A stretch of DNA of 12,978 bases, from assembly GCA_011523725.1 (NCBI GenBank), contig WTGD01000230.1, positions 1 to 12,978 on the forward strand. Direction: 5' to 3'. Position numbers and translations under genes: made by a program. The notes under the pieces were generated by a model that saw only the letters and a program-made list of their open reading frames with translations, did no database searches and had not been told where the DNA came from. Numbering within the stretch: position 1 is the stretch's first letter; each line of letters opens with the position of its first letter. The DNA is from Nitrospinota bacterium. Lineage in GTDB: Bacteria; UBA8248. Shown here in pieces: positions 1 through 6,679 of this stretch.

Positions 1-561
1 CTCGATGACCTCGGGCGTGGCGCCCGCGCCGAGGATGACGCCGTCGGCCAGCTCGCCGGCCAGGGCCAGCATTTTCGGCCCGTCGGCGGCGAGGCAGATG
101 GGCACGTGCGGCTTTCGCCAGTTCGACCGCATCCGCGCCCCCTCGTAGGTCACGGTCTCGCCGTTCAAGAGACCCCGGAGCGCCGCGAGGTATTCGCGCA
201 TCTCGGCCAGGCGCGCGGCGCGGTATCCTAACAGGTAGACCGCCGTGTCGCCGGAGCCGACACCGAGGAACGCGCGCCTCGGCGCGATGGCGTCGTCAAT
301 GGAGCCGAACGCGTTCGCGATGACCGCCGGATGCCGGATGAAGGGGACGGTGACGCCGGTGCCCAGCCCCGCGCGCGCCGTGGCGCCCGCGGCGAGGGCC
401 ATGACGACCAGGGGGTCGCGCAGGTGGAAGTGCGAGAGGGAAACGGTGTCGGAGAACAGCAGGGGGTCGAAGCCCAGGACTTCGGCGCGCTTTATGAATT
501 CGAGATATTCGGGGACGGGCGTGAACTCGTTCTGGGGTCCGATGCGCAGACCGATCTGCAT
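1..561 (-). CDS. LLM-class flavin-dependent oxidoreductase (F420-type), N-terminal part
   Basis: The reverse strand reads open from an ATG at 561-559 to the window edge, giving 187 residues without a stop; the C-terminal part lies outside. The protein opens with a beta strand MQIGLRIGP and continues with a luciferase-like TIM-barrel pattern: RAEVLGFDPLLFSDT, then GTGVTVPFIRHPAVIANAF, then the phosphate-binding-like LGVGSGDTAVYLLGY, and finally KPHVPICLAADGPKMLALAGELADG near residues 150-180. This order is typical of the methylenetetrahydromethanopterin-reductase-like branch of the bacterial luciferase superfamily, which uses F420 or FMN; the substrate cannot be predicted. A Shine-Dalgarno AGGAG lies 9 bases before the ATG. 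It is separated from the transporter pair by nearly 700 gene-free bases, so it is probably transcribed on its own. Confidence 0.85.
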   Translation of the reverse strand, partial: MQIGLRIGPQNEFTPVPEYLEFIKRAEVLGFDPLLFSDTVSLSHFHLRDPLVVMALAAGATARAGLGTGVTVPFIRHPAVIANAFGSIDDAIAPRRAFLGVGSGDTAVYLLGYRAARLAEMREYLAALRGLLNGETVTYEGARMRSNWRKPHVPICLAADGPKMLALAGELADGVILGAGATPEVIE

Positions 562-694
562 GGACGGTTTCTCCTCGCGATTCGCAGGCGGGTTTCGGGG
601 GTGGCGGTTTCGCCCCGGATGCTAGCACGGGCGGATTCGCCGGAACAATGCGATTGGAGGGGGGTGACGGTGCCTGCCCGTGATTCGGAGCGGG

Positions 695-715
695 CGCGCA
701 TTTCCCCGCATTTGG
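695..715 (+). repeat. GC-rich 20-base motif, copy A (degenerate)
   Basis: First of four related elements with consensus GCGCAWTTGCCCGCAWTTGC. This copy reads GCGCATTTCCCCGCATTTGG, so two positions differ. Each element is itself a double unit: GCAWTTGC-like half-units about 10 bases apart, i.e. one helical turn. Confidence 0.55.
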
Positions 716-831
716 CGTTGCCGGGTTTTCGTTGCCGCGGGATATGCTGGAGAGGCCGCCCGTCGGCCCTCTCTCCCCGGGCATGGCGAAAAACTCCCCC
801 TCGACGCCTTTGCGCCTCGGTCGGAACGAGG

Positions 832-852
832 GCGCATTTGCCCGCAATTGCC
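832..852 (+). repeat. GC-rich 20-base motif, copy B
   Basis: Reads GCGCATTTGCCCGCAATTGC followed by CGTC, same orientation as copy A and about 137 bases from it. It differs from copy D only by swapping the A/T at the two W positions. Confidence 0.6.
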
Positions 853-900
853 GTCCGCGCGGATTCGGGGGATTCCGGTATGATGGTGGAGCCGATCAGT

Positions 901-990
901 TCGTTCGAAGAAAAACGAATTTCCGAAAAATTCGATAAATTCCGGTAAATTCACGGGGTTTTTCGATAAATTTCCGTAAATTTTCGAGAG
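901..990. repeat. AT-rich repeat block with tandem and inverted units
   Basis: The block is strikingly AT-rich against GC-rich surroundings. It holds a direct repeat, TTCGATAAATTCCGGTAAAT at 932 and TTCGATAAATTTCCGTAAAT at 962, 30 bases apart and differing by small indels. It also holds a perfect inverted repeat CGAATTT/AAATTCG (917-923 and 929-935, 5-base loop) and TTCGTT/AACGAA (901-906 and 915-920). The segment 947-974 recurs in inverted orientation at 11253-11281. No reading frame of protein character crosses it. Confidence 0.6.
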
Positions 991-997
991 GAAATGC

Positions 998-1019
998 GCG
1001 CAAATGCGGGCGGATGCGC
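998..1019 (-). repeat. GC-rich 20-base motif, copy C (inverted)
   Basis: On the minus strand it reads GCGCATCCGCCCGCATTTGC, sharing GCGCAT, GCCCGCA and TTGC blocks with copies B and D. It lies directly downstream of the AT-rich block, in opposite orientation to copies A and B. Confidence 0.5.
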
Positions 1020-1109
1020 CCGCGAAAACCGCCTCCGACGGCCGGATTTCGCCGCCGCCAGTCCCAGGCGCGGGGGAATTCTGCCACGGCCCGCGGGGCC
1101 CGTGCTAAC

Positions 1110-1130
1110 GGCAAATGCGGGCAATTGCGC
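1110..1130 (-). repeat. GC-rich 20-base motif, copy D (inverted)
   Basis: On the minus strand it reads GCGCAATTGCCCGCATTTGC followed by CGTT. With copy C it mirrors the A/B pair across the AT-rich block, so the set is laid out as two forward then two reverse copies. Confidence 0.6.
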
Positions 1131-1223
1131 CTTCGTCTCGGTGGGGATGCGGAGCCGGAGTCCCGGTCTTTCGGCGCTGGGCGGGCGGTGAGGATGGCTT
1201 TCGCCTCGGGCGCGAGTGTCCGC

Positions 1224-1243
1224 GGCGCGTCTCCATCCGCGCC
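1224..1243 (-). terminator. GC hairpin after the second transporter gene
   Basis: GGCGCG (1224-1229) and CGCGCC (1238-1243) form a perfect 6-bp stem around an 8-base loop, directly beyond the TGA stop of the minus-strand transporter gene. There is no T-run after it, so it is at best an imperfect terminator or a 3'-end stabilising hairpin. Confidence 0.35.
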
Positions 1244-2113
1244 TCAGCGGCCGAGCGCGACGGCGGCCATCCCCGCCACCGTGACGCATACGCCCACGAC
1301 GAGGCGGGGCCGCACGCGCGTCATGTCGCGCAGCATGAGGACGGTGAAAATCACTGAAAAGATTGGCATTGAGGCGATGATGGGAGCGACGACGCTGACT
1401 TCGGCGCCTATGATGGCGAGGTTGTAGAGGAGCTGATTGCCCGAGTTCAGCACGCCGACCACGATGATCGTCACGACCGCCCAGCGCGGCCCCCAGTCGA
1501 ACATCCTGGGGGGTGAGAGGCGCTTGAGGCTATAGATGATGGGGATGCTCACCATGTTCGACCACGCGACCGTGAGGGCGATGCTCGGCATGGCGTCCAG
1601 GCCCTTCTTGCGGATGAACACGCTCACGCCGAGTGAGATCGCGCTGGCGAAACCCCACAGGATCGCCGGCTGGAACCAGCGCCCCCGGGCGGGTTCGTAG
1701 CTCACCAGGATGACGCCCGCCACCACGAGGCCCGTGCCCCCCAGAACGGCCGGGCCGGGCTGCTCGCCCAGGAAGAGAACGGCCAGGGTCAGGCTGAGCA
1801 GGGGGGACGTGCTCATGAGCGTCATCAGCCTCGGCGGGCCGATGGAGTCGATCGCCTTGTAATACACCAGACGCCCGTAGCTGTAGGCGGTGACGCCCAG
1901 AAGGGCGAACCAGAGCATGCCCTCGAGGGTGACGTCTTCAGCCTCGTATTCCCACCAGCCGAAAAGGCCCAGAACGAGCATGTTGAAGACGTTCGTCAGC
2001 AAGGTGGCGGACATCAGACCCATGTGCCGCAGGGGCCGCGCGGCGAGAACCCCCGTGAACGCCGCCATGATCGCCGCCGCCAGCGCCCAGACGATCCCCA
2101 TCGTGTTGTCCAT
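1244..2113 (-). CDS. EamA/DMT-family transporter, downstream member of a pair
   Basis: A 289-residue inner-membrane protein with about ten hydrophobic helices in two repeated halves (roughly residues 5-140 and 150-289), the architecture of EamA-domain drug/metabolite transporters. The first half ends with the family-typical LAVLFLGEQPG followed by a helix ending LVSYEPARGRW; the matching place in the second half reads LMLRDMTRVRPRLVVG, where the usual GE is replaced by RD. Transport substrate cannot be told; family members export amino acids, metabolites or drugs. The ATG at 2113 lies 6 bases after the stop of its paralogue upstream, so the two are surely co-transcribed. A second in-frame Met at residue 5 is a possible alternative start. 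Confidence 0.85.
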   Translation of the reverse strand: MDNTMGIVWALAAAIMAAFTGVLAARPLRHMGLMSATLLTNVFNMLVLGLFGWWEYEAEDVTLEGMLWFALLGVTAYSYGRLVYYKAIDSIGPPRLMTLMSTSPLLSLTLAVLFLGEQPGPAVLGGTGLVVAGVILVSYEPARGRWFQPAILWGFASAISLGVSVFIRKKGLDAMPSIALTVAWSNMVSIPIIYSLKRLSPPRMFDWGPRWAVVTIIVVGVLNSGNQLLYNLAIIGAEVSVVAPIIASMPIFSVIFTVLMLRDMTRVRPRLVVGVCVTVAGMAAVALGR

Positions 2114-2119
2114 GGCCGC

Positions 2120-2995
2120 CTAGCCGTGCCGCCCGATGCTCACCGCCACGATGCCCAGCACGGCGATGAATATGCCCAGCACTACGCGCGCGTTCAGGCG
2201 TTCGATATCGCGCAGAAACAAAGCCGAGAGGCACAAGGCGAAAATCGGCGTGCTGCTCAGGATGGGAACCGCGAGTGATATCTTGCCCTTGAGCGAGAGG
2301 TTGATGAGTATCTGCATCAGCCCGTTGAGCGTCGTTCCAAAGATCAGAAGCGGAATATAGCGCTTCGCGCCCCACTCGAAATACCGCTTCGGCAGGAAAT
2401 GCCGGAAGGCCTCGGAAGTCGGAATTGCGACCAGGGCCGACCACGCCGTGAGCAGCGCGGGCGCCGCCATGTACGACATTCCCTGCTTGCGCATGAAGGC
2501 GCTTGCGACCAGCATGAGCATGCTCGTGAGCGACCAGCCTATCCCTGCGCGGAACCATCTTCCGCCCGAGGGTTCGTAGCTCACGGCGGCGATTCCGAAG
2601 ACGACGAGAACCGTGCCGAGCACCACCCACCGGCCGGGATCTTCTCCGAGGAAGATGACGGCCAGGATCAGGCTGGGAAGCGGGACCATGCTCGTGATGG
2701 TGATGTGGCGCGCGGGGCCGACGATGTTCATGCCGGTGTAGAAGACCCAGCGGTTGATGCTGTAGTTCATCACGCCCAGAACGCCGAACCAGGCGAGCGC
2801 CTCCCAGCGGAAACTCCCAGGCTCGTAGAGCCAGAACCCGACGGCCCCCAACATGACGGTGTTGCCCACGTTGTTGAACTGGGCGAGCGCGAACGAACCC
2901 ATCTGGCGCAGGGCGGGCGCGAAGGTGATGTTCGTCGCCGCACTGACGAAGGCCGCCGAAATGGCGAGCAGAACGGTGTGGGATTCTGGACTCAT
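2120..2995 (-). CDS. EamA/DMT-family transporter, upstream member of a pair
   Basis: A 291-residue paralogue of the neighbouring transporter, first gene of the pair. Shared landmarks are APALRQMGSFALAQFNNVGN against AARPLRHMGLMSATLLTNVF near residue 25, GPARHITITSMVPLPSLILAVIFLGE against GPPRLMTLMSTSPLLSLTL near residue 93, and the second-half SSTPIFALCLSALFLRDIERL, again with RD in place of GE. Around ten transmembrane helices in two EamA halves are visible. Paralogous tandem DMT genes may work as heteromers or have diverged in substrate; the sequence does not decide this. The start ATG at 2995 overlaps the end of a spurious upstream frame and has only a weak GGA ribosome-binding element about 12 bases away. 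Confidence 0.85.
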   Translation of the reverse strand: MSPESHTVLLAISAAFVSAATNITFAPALRQMGSFALAQFNNVGNTVMLGAVGFWLYEPGSFRWEALAWFGVLGVMNYSINRWVFYTGMNIVGPARHITITSMVPLPSLILAVIFLGEDPGRWVVLGTVLVVFGIAAVSYEPSGGRWFRAGIGWSLTSMLMLVASAFMRKQGMSYMAAPALLTAWSALVAIPTSEAFRHFLPKRYFEWGAKRYIPLLIFGTTLNGLMQILINLSLKGKISLAVPILSSTPIFALCLSALFLRDIERLNARVVLGIFIAVLGIVAVSIGRHG

Positions 2996-3128
2996 ATGTG
3001 CATCATTTCCAAAAACGCTCCCGGGTGACGCCGAGGCCGGATATTTCCAGGCGGCTCCAGACGGTGGAGAGAATATCCCTCCACCCGCCCCGCGTCGATG
3101 CGGATGGCCGGGAATCGTATCCTTTCCA

Positions 3129-3147
3129 CCGCATAAACCCGCATAAA
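3129..3147. repeat. short tandem CCGCATAAA repeat in divergent promoter region
   Basis: CCGCATAAA occurs twice (3129-3137 and 3139-3147), 10 bases apart, in the 277-base gap between the divergent transporter and protease genes. One helical turn of spacing on a shared face is what a paired regulator site would show, but no regulator is identified. The rest of the gap holds only a weak promoter candidate. Confidence 0.35.
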
Positions 3148-3181
3148 AGTGATAATCAGACTTTTTTCAGCTATTTGGCGA

Positions 3182-3210
3182 TTTTCACACGGATGGAACT
3201 TTGGTATATC
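3182..3210 (+). promoter_or_regulatory. possible sigma70-type promoter for the protease run
   Basis: TTTTCA (3182-3187) and TATATC (3205-3210) are 17 bases apart and each match 4 of 6 consensus positions. They precede the protease start by about 63 bases. This is the best pair I can see in the gap, but it is weak. Confidence 0.25.
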
Positions 3211-3272
3211 TAAAACCAGTGTTGTGGTGTTCGTCGCCGCCGACATGTCTGATGCATGGAGAAAGGGAAAAA

Positions 3273-4745
3273 ATGCGGAATACTCCTTATCTTCCAAAAT
3301 TCAAATCGGTGGGTTCAACCTGCGTTCTCGTCACGATATTCCTCGGCCTGGCCTTGCTTCTCGCGCCGGCGAACGCCCAATCCGCAGTCAGGGCGGGGGG
3401 GCTGCCCTCCCTGGCCGGACTGGTCGAAAAACTCAGCCCCTCGGTGGTGAACATCAGTACGGAAACCAAGGTGGAAGCGAGTTCGGGAAGCCAGTTCCCG
3501 GGATTTCCCGGTGGTATGTGGGACGAATTTTTCAGGCGTTTTCATGAAGGCCCCTTCGGCCCCGGGCCTCGCGGCCGTTCGCGGCCGCAGCCCAGACGGC
3601 AGAGCCAGGGTTCGGGCTTCATCGTGAGCGAGAAGGGCCTGATCATCACGAACAACCACGTCGTCGAGAAGGCATCCCGGATCACGGTCCGCTTCGAGGA
3701 CCAAAGAACGAGAAAAGCGAAAGTCGTGGGCCGCGATTCCCAAACCGACATCGCGCTGCTCCAAGTGGAAACGAAACCCGGAGATACGTTCACCGCGCTC
3801 AAGCTCGGGGACAGCGAAAAACTTCGCGTGGGCGACTGGGTGATGGCCATCGGCAATCCATTTGGATTGTCCCACACGGTGACGGCCGGAATCGTGAGCG
3901 CCAAGGGGCGCGTCATCGGATCGAACCGATATGAGAACTTCATTCAGACAGACGCTTCCATCAATCCGGGTAACAGCGGCGGGCCCCTCTTCGATTTGAG
4001 TGGAAACGTCGTGGGCATCAATACCGCCATCTTCAGCAGAAGCGGCGGAAACATCGGCATCGGTTTCGCCATACCGATCAACATGGCGAAGAAGCTGCTC
4101 CCCCAGCTTCGCACGGGCGTGGTGACCCGTGGATTCCTGGGCGTGAACATTCAGCCCGTCAATGAGAGCCTGGCGAAGGGGTTGGGCCTGAAAGATACTC
4201 ACGGCGCTTTGGTCTCCAACGTGATTAAAAACGCGCCCGCGAAAAAAGCCGGGATCAAAAGAGGCGACGTGATCGTAAGCGTCAATGGGGAAAAAATTGA
4301 AAACCCCCGTCAACTCTCCATGACCGCAGCCGACTTGAAGCCGGGCTCCACGGCCAGAGTCGGCATCATACGCGACGGCGAAAAACGTGAGGTCGAGCTG
4401 AAAGTCGCCAAGTTGCCTGGCCCAAAAGAAGAAGTGGCGAAGGCGACGAAACCCGCGCTCCAGAAGCAACTCGGCATCGAGGGGCAAAACCTGACGCCCG
4501 AGCTGAAAAAGCAGATCGGGGCGAAGGCGGAGCAAGGCGTCGTCATCTCGAGAATATTGCCCGACAGCCCCGCGGCCCTGGCTGGCCTACGCCGGGGCGA
4601 CGTCATCATAGAAGCCAACCGCAAGGCGATCGCCGATACGGATCAGTTGCGGGAAGCACTGAAAAAAGGAGGGAACAAGGGAAATCTGCTGGTGGTCGAT
4701 CGGCAAGGCACGACGTTCTACGTGGCGCTGGAAGGAAAGGGATAA
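3273..4745 (+). CDS. degP: periplasmic serine protease/chaperone DegP/DegQ (HtrA family, two PDZ domains)
   Basis: A 490-residue HtrA-family protease that degrades or refolds misfolded envelope proteins. The ATG at 3273 is chosen because AAAGGG sits 5 bases before it and it begins a clear signal peptide: MRNTPYLPKFK, a hydrophobic core, then an ANA-QS cleavage site after about residue 35. An open frame extends 24 codons upstream but lacks signal-peptide logic. Mature domain order: LVEKLSPSVVNIST, a Phe-rich linker (DEFFRRFHEG), a trypsin-like domain with catalytic His129 (TNNHVV), Asp159 (QTDIALLQ) and Ser235 (NPGNSGGPLF), then PDZ1 (about 285-380, GFLGVNIQPV) and PDZ2 (about 400-490, SPAALAGLRRGDVI). 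All triad residues are intact and length is normal. It heads the plus-strand run and ends 2 bases before the DAC gene. Confidence 0.95.
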   Translation: MRNTPYLPKFKSVGSTCVLVTIFLGLALLLAPANAQSAVRAGGLPSLAGLVEKLSPSVVNISTETKVEASSGSQFPGFPGGMWDEFFRRFHEGPFGPGPRGRSRPQPRRQSQGSGFIVSEKGLIITNNHVVEKASRITVRFEDQRTRKAKVVGRDSQTDIALLQVETKPGDTFTALKLGDSEKLRVGDWVMAIGNPFGLSHTVTAGIVSAKGRVIGSNRYENFIQTDASINPGNSGGPLFDLSGNVVGINTAIFSRSGGNIGIGFAIPINMAKKLLPQLRTGVVTRGFLGVNIQPVNESLAKGLGLKDTHGALVSNVIKNAPAKKAGIKRGDVIVSVNGEKIENPRQLSMTAADLKPGSTARVGIIRDGEKREVELKVAKLPGPKEEVAKATKPALQKQLGIEGQNLTPELKKQIGAKAEQGVVISRILPDSPAALAGLRRGDVIIEANRKAIADTDQLREALKKGGNKGNLLVVDRQGTTFYVALEGKG

Positions 4746-4747
4746 GG

Positions 4748-5671
4748 GTGAGAGAAACGGCCGAAAAACAAGCCGGCCTCAGCGAGAGCATCATCGCCGC
4801 GGCTTCGCAAATCTGCAACGAACTGGAGGCCAAGGCCGTTTTCATTCACGCGGACGCGATGAAGGACCTCGACGTCCTGACGGACCTCCCCCTCGGCGTG
4901 GAGCATTTCACCACTACCTGCTCCCCCGACCTATACGAGGAACTGGAAAAACGGGGTTGCAAGGTTATGCAATTGCCCGCCCTGTCCTTGAACCGTATCG
5001 ACATTATCAAGATGGGCGTCGTGATCGCTTTGAGCGAGGGCTCCATCACGCAGAACGACACCGTGGTCTGCCTCTCGGGTCTGCCCGAGAACGAAGAAAT
5101 CGACACGCTCATGGTCTTTCATCTGGATCGCGAAAAAGAGATGCTCCAGACCTCGGAAACGCAAAGCGCCGTTGAAGGCGTGGACCCGAAGGTGTTCGAA
5201 ACGGTCCTTTCGCTCGCTCTTGAACTCGGCGCCGAAGGGCGGGAGGGGAAACCTCGCGGCGCGCTCTTCGTTCTGGGAGACCATGATCTCGTGCTTCAGT
5301 ATTCACGCCAACTCGTCATCAATCCCTTTCATGGATACCCGGAAGAGCAAAGAAACATCATGGACCCGGCCCTGCGCGAGACCATCAAGGAGTTCAGCGC
5401 CATCGACGGCGCATTCGTCATTCGGGGAGACGGGATCATCGAAGCCGCCGGCAGGCACCTGAACGCGGCGCCCGAGAATGATTTGCCCGCGGGGCTGGGT
5501 TCGCGTCATATGGCCGGAGCGGGTATAACGGAAGTAAGCACGGCCATATCGTTCGCTATCAGCGAATCGACAGGCAGTGTTACCGTATTGAAAGACGGCA
5601 AGGTATTCATGCAGATTAGCAAGTCGCAGCCTGCCAAAACATCGACAAAGGGAAAAAGCAAAAAGAAATAG
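4748..5671 (+). CDS. diadenylate cyclase (c-di-AMP synthase), DacZ-like
   Basis: A 307-residue soluble protein that likely condenses two ATP into the second messenger c-di-AMP. The C-terminal half is a DisA_N/DAC domain: EGREGKPRGALFVLGD (163-178), NPFHGYPEEQRNIMD, DGAFVIRGDGII with the catalytic DGA at 220-222, and GSRHMAGAGITEVSTAISFAIS at 251 onward, ending STGSVTVLKDGKVF. The N-terminal ~140 residues are an alpha/beta domain resembling the pyruvate-kinase C-terminal fold (SRHMAGA-independent stretch KAVFIHADA, NRIDIIKMGVVIALSEG), the arrangement known from archaeal DacZ; there is no membrane segment. The canonical RHR motif reads R253-H254-M255. A Lys-rich tail ends the protein. The start is GTG at 4748, 2 bases after the protease stop, with AAAGGG inside the protease 3' end as ribosome site, so translation is probably coupled. 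Confidence 0.88.
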   Translation: MRETAEKQAGLSESIIAAASQICNELEAKAVFIHADAMKDLDVLTDLPLGVEHFTTTCSPDLYEELEKRGCKVMQLPALSLNRIDIIKMGVVIALSEGSITQNDTVVCLSGLPENEEIDTLMVFHLDREKEMLQTSETQSAVEGVDPKVFETVLSLALELGAEGREGKPRGALFVLGDHDLVLQYSRQLVINPFHGYPEEQRNIMDPALRETIKEFSAIDGAFVIRGDGIIEAAGRHLNAAPENDLPAGLGSRHMAGAGITEVSTAISFAISESTGSVTVLKDGKVFMQISKSQPAKTSTKGKSKKK

Positions 5672-5702
5672 CCGTTGTTCTAATGGTTGGGAGAAAGCAG
5701 TC

Positions 5703-5810
5703 ATGGTGTACGGAAAACTTTTCGGATTGTTGGCCCTCATCATCGGTGGAATCCTGGGCTTGAGCACGATTATCTTGATGCTCGACTTAATTGGCCTCTC
5801 GATTTTTTAA
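5703..5810 (+). CDS. 35-residue single-span membrane peptide, unknown function
   Basis: ATG at 5703 to TAA at 5808-5810 encodes a 35-residue peptide starting MVYGKLFGLLALIIGG and ending DLIGLSIF. It is almost wholly hydrophobic, enough for one transmembrane helix from about residue 6 to 27, with a single Lys near the N-terminus and one Asp (residue 28). A GGAG element lies about 9 bases before the start. It fits exactly the gap between the DAC and methyltransferase genes (31 bases after the former, 21 before the latter) on the same strand, which is the main argument that it is real. I do not recognise a family. Chance open frames of 35 codons are common, so confidence is moderate. Confidence 0.55.
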   Translation: MVYGKLFGLLALIIGGILGLSTIILMLDLIGLSIF

Positions 5811-5831
5811 GACCGGTTTACAGCCCGTTTC

Positions 5832-6584
5832 ATGCAACCCGACCTGTTCGAGCGTTTCAAACACAATCACTTCCTCGCTCCCATCTCGATAGACACGCTC
5901 AAAAAGATTGGCGAGCACATCGGCTTGTCGGCGGATCTTCTGGTGTTCGACGCATCGTGCGGCAAGGGAGGAAGCGTCATCGCGCTCGCGCGAATGTTTG
6001 GATGTTCGGCAATCGGCCTCGATGACCGCCCCGAGTTCGTGGAAGACGGAAGACGGCGAATTCTGTTCGAAGATCTGTCCCATCTCATCGATTTGCTGAC
6101 GCATTCGAGCGACGAATATCCTTTCGACGACGATTACTTCGATCTGGCGCTTTTGTGCGGGCCCCCTTACCCCTCGAGCAGCGTAAGCAAGCTGAGGAGT
6201 TTGACCCGGATAGTGAAGCCCGGGGGATGGATCGCCTTCTCCGGACTGGTCTGGAAACTTGAAGATGAAGAAGTCGACTCCGAACGACTGGCGAGATGGC
6301 TCGACGCTTACCTTCCCTGCGAGCCGATTGACGCCGAGGAATTCCGGGGCCACCTTATGGAACAGGGGTATGGCGTTGAATTCGTGGAACACGAATCGGA
6401 AACCGCTTGGGAATCCTTTCTGGCTCCCCAGGCGCGCTCCATTATCGAGAACCGGCTTGAATATGCGGATTCACGCGAAGCCCGGGACGTGTTAGACAGC
6501 TGGCAGCAAGACCTTGAGATCTACCACGACGGCGGCGGAAAGCAGCTTCTCGGCTACGCCACGTTCTTACTGCGCAGCCCATGA
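5832..6584 (+). CDS. class I SAM-dependent methyltransferase
   Basis: A 250-residue cytoplasmic protein with a Rossmann-type SAM-binding fold. Motif I is VFDASCGKGGSVIALA (38-53); the acidic residue that would hold the ribose hydroxyls lies in IGLDDRPEF (D64 or D65); motif II/IV region is FDDDYFDLALLCGPPYPSS (98-116); and RIVKPGGWIAFSG (126-138) is the usual post-motif III segment. The CGPPYP stretch recalls the NPPY of N-methyltransferases but is not identical, so substrate type is left open. The C-terminal third, rich in Glu and Trp, is not recognised. The Shine-Dalgarno is weak, suggesting coupling to the 35-residue gene upstream. It is unlike its housekeeping neighbours in having no obvious conserved genomic role. 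Confidence 0.78.
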   Translation: MQPDLFERFKHNHFLAPISIDTLKKIGEHIGLSADLLVFDASCGKGGSVIALARMFGCSAIGLDDRPEFVEDGRRRILFEDLSHLIDLLTHSSDEYPFDDDYFDLALLCGPPYPSSSVSKLRSLTRIVKPGGWIAFSGLVWKLEDEEVDSERLARWLDAYLPCEPIDAEEFRGHLMEQGYGVEFVEHESETAWESFLAPQARSIIENRLEYADSREARDVLDSWQQDLEIYHDGGGKQLLGYATFLLRSP

Positions 6585-6679
6585 AGGAAAACCGACCGCC
6601 GGGGTTTGACGAGCGGGCCGCCGATGGTGTTTTCTCTCGATTCGAGGCGCATTAACGGACACACCGACGAGGAGTACGA

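Larger units (their letters stand above)
562..1243. other. gene-free, repeat-rich intergenic region
   Basis: No open frame here has recognisable protein content; the longest ones overlap each other on both strands and have low-complexity Arg/Pro/Ala-rich translations. What it holds instead is structured DNA: four copies of a GC-rich ~20-base motif (about 695, 831, 1000 and 1112), an AT-rich block at 901-990 with internal direct and inverted repeats, and a GC hairpin at 1224-1243 next to the transporter stop codon. Upstream of the oxidoreductase start there is only a poor promoter candidate (TAGCAT at 619-624 read on the minus strand). Confidence 0.7.

Noticed and set aside
331..948. Overlapping open frames in the 562-1243 gap and its left flank
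   Set aside because: Frames on both strands overlap each other, partly lie antisense to the oxidoreductase, and give low-complexity Arg/Ala/Pro-rich translations; none has a plausible ribosome site plus domain.
901..990. CRISPR array or tRNA-like element in the AT-rich block
   Set aside because: Only two imperfect units with a 30-base period and no unique spacers of constant length; no cloverleaf could be drawn.
1938..2630. 230-codon minus-strand frame across the two transporter genes
   Set aside because: It is a shifted frame over two clear EamA proteins and is Arg/His/Gly-rich.
3195..3201. GGAACTT as a sigma-E -35 for degP
   Set aside because: The -35 matches the known sigma-E consensus, attractive for an HtrA gene, but no TCAAA/TCTGA-like -10 occurs 15-16 bases downstream; TCTAAA is only about 7 bases away.
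2992..3297. 101-codon minus-strand frame overlapping the transporter start by ATGA
   Set aside because: The overlap looks like coupling, but the frame runs opposite to the protease signal peptide and promoter region and has no recognisable features or ribosome site.
3315..4535. Long minus-strand open frame (406 codons) opposite the protease gene
   Set aside because: It is antisense to a complete HtrA protease with all catalytic motifs; its translation is His/Asp/Arg-rich without any domain, a typical shadow in GC-rich DNA.
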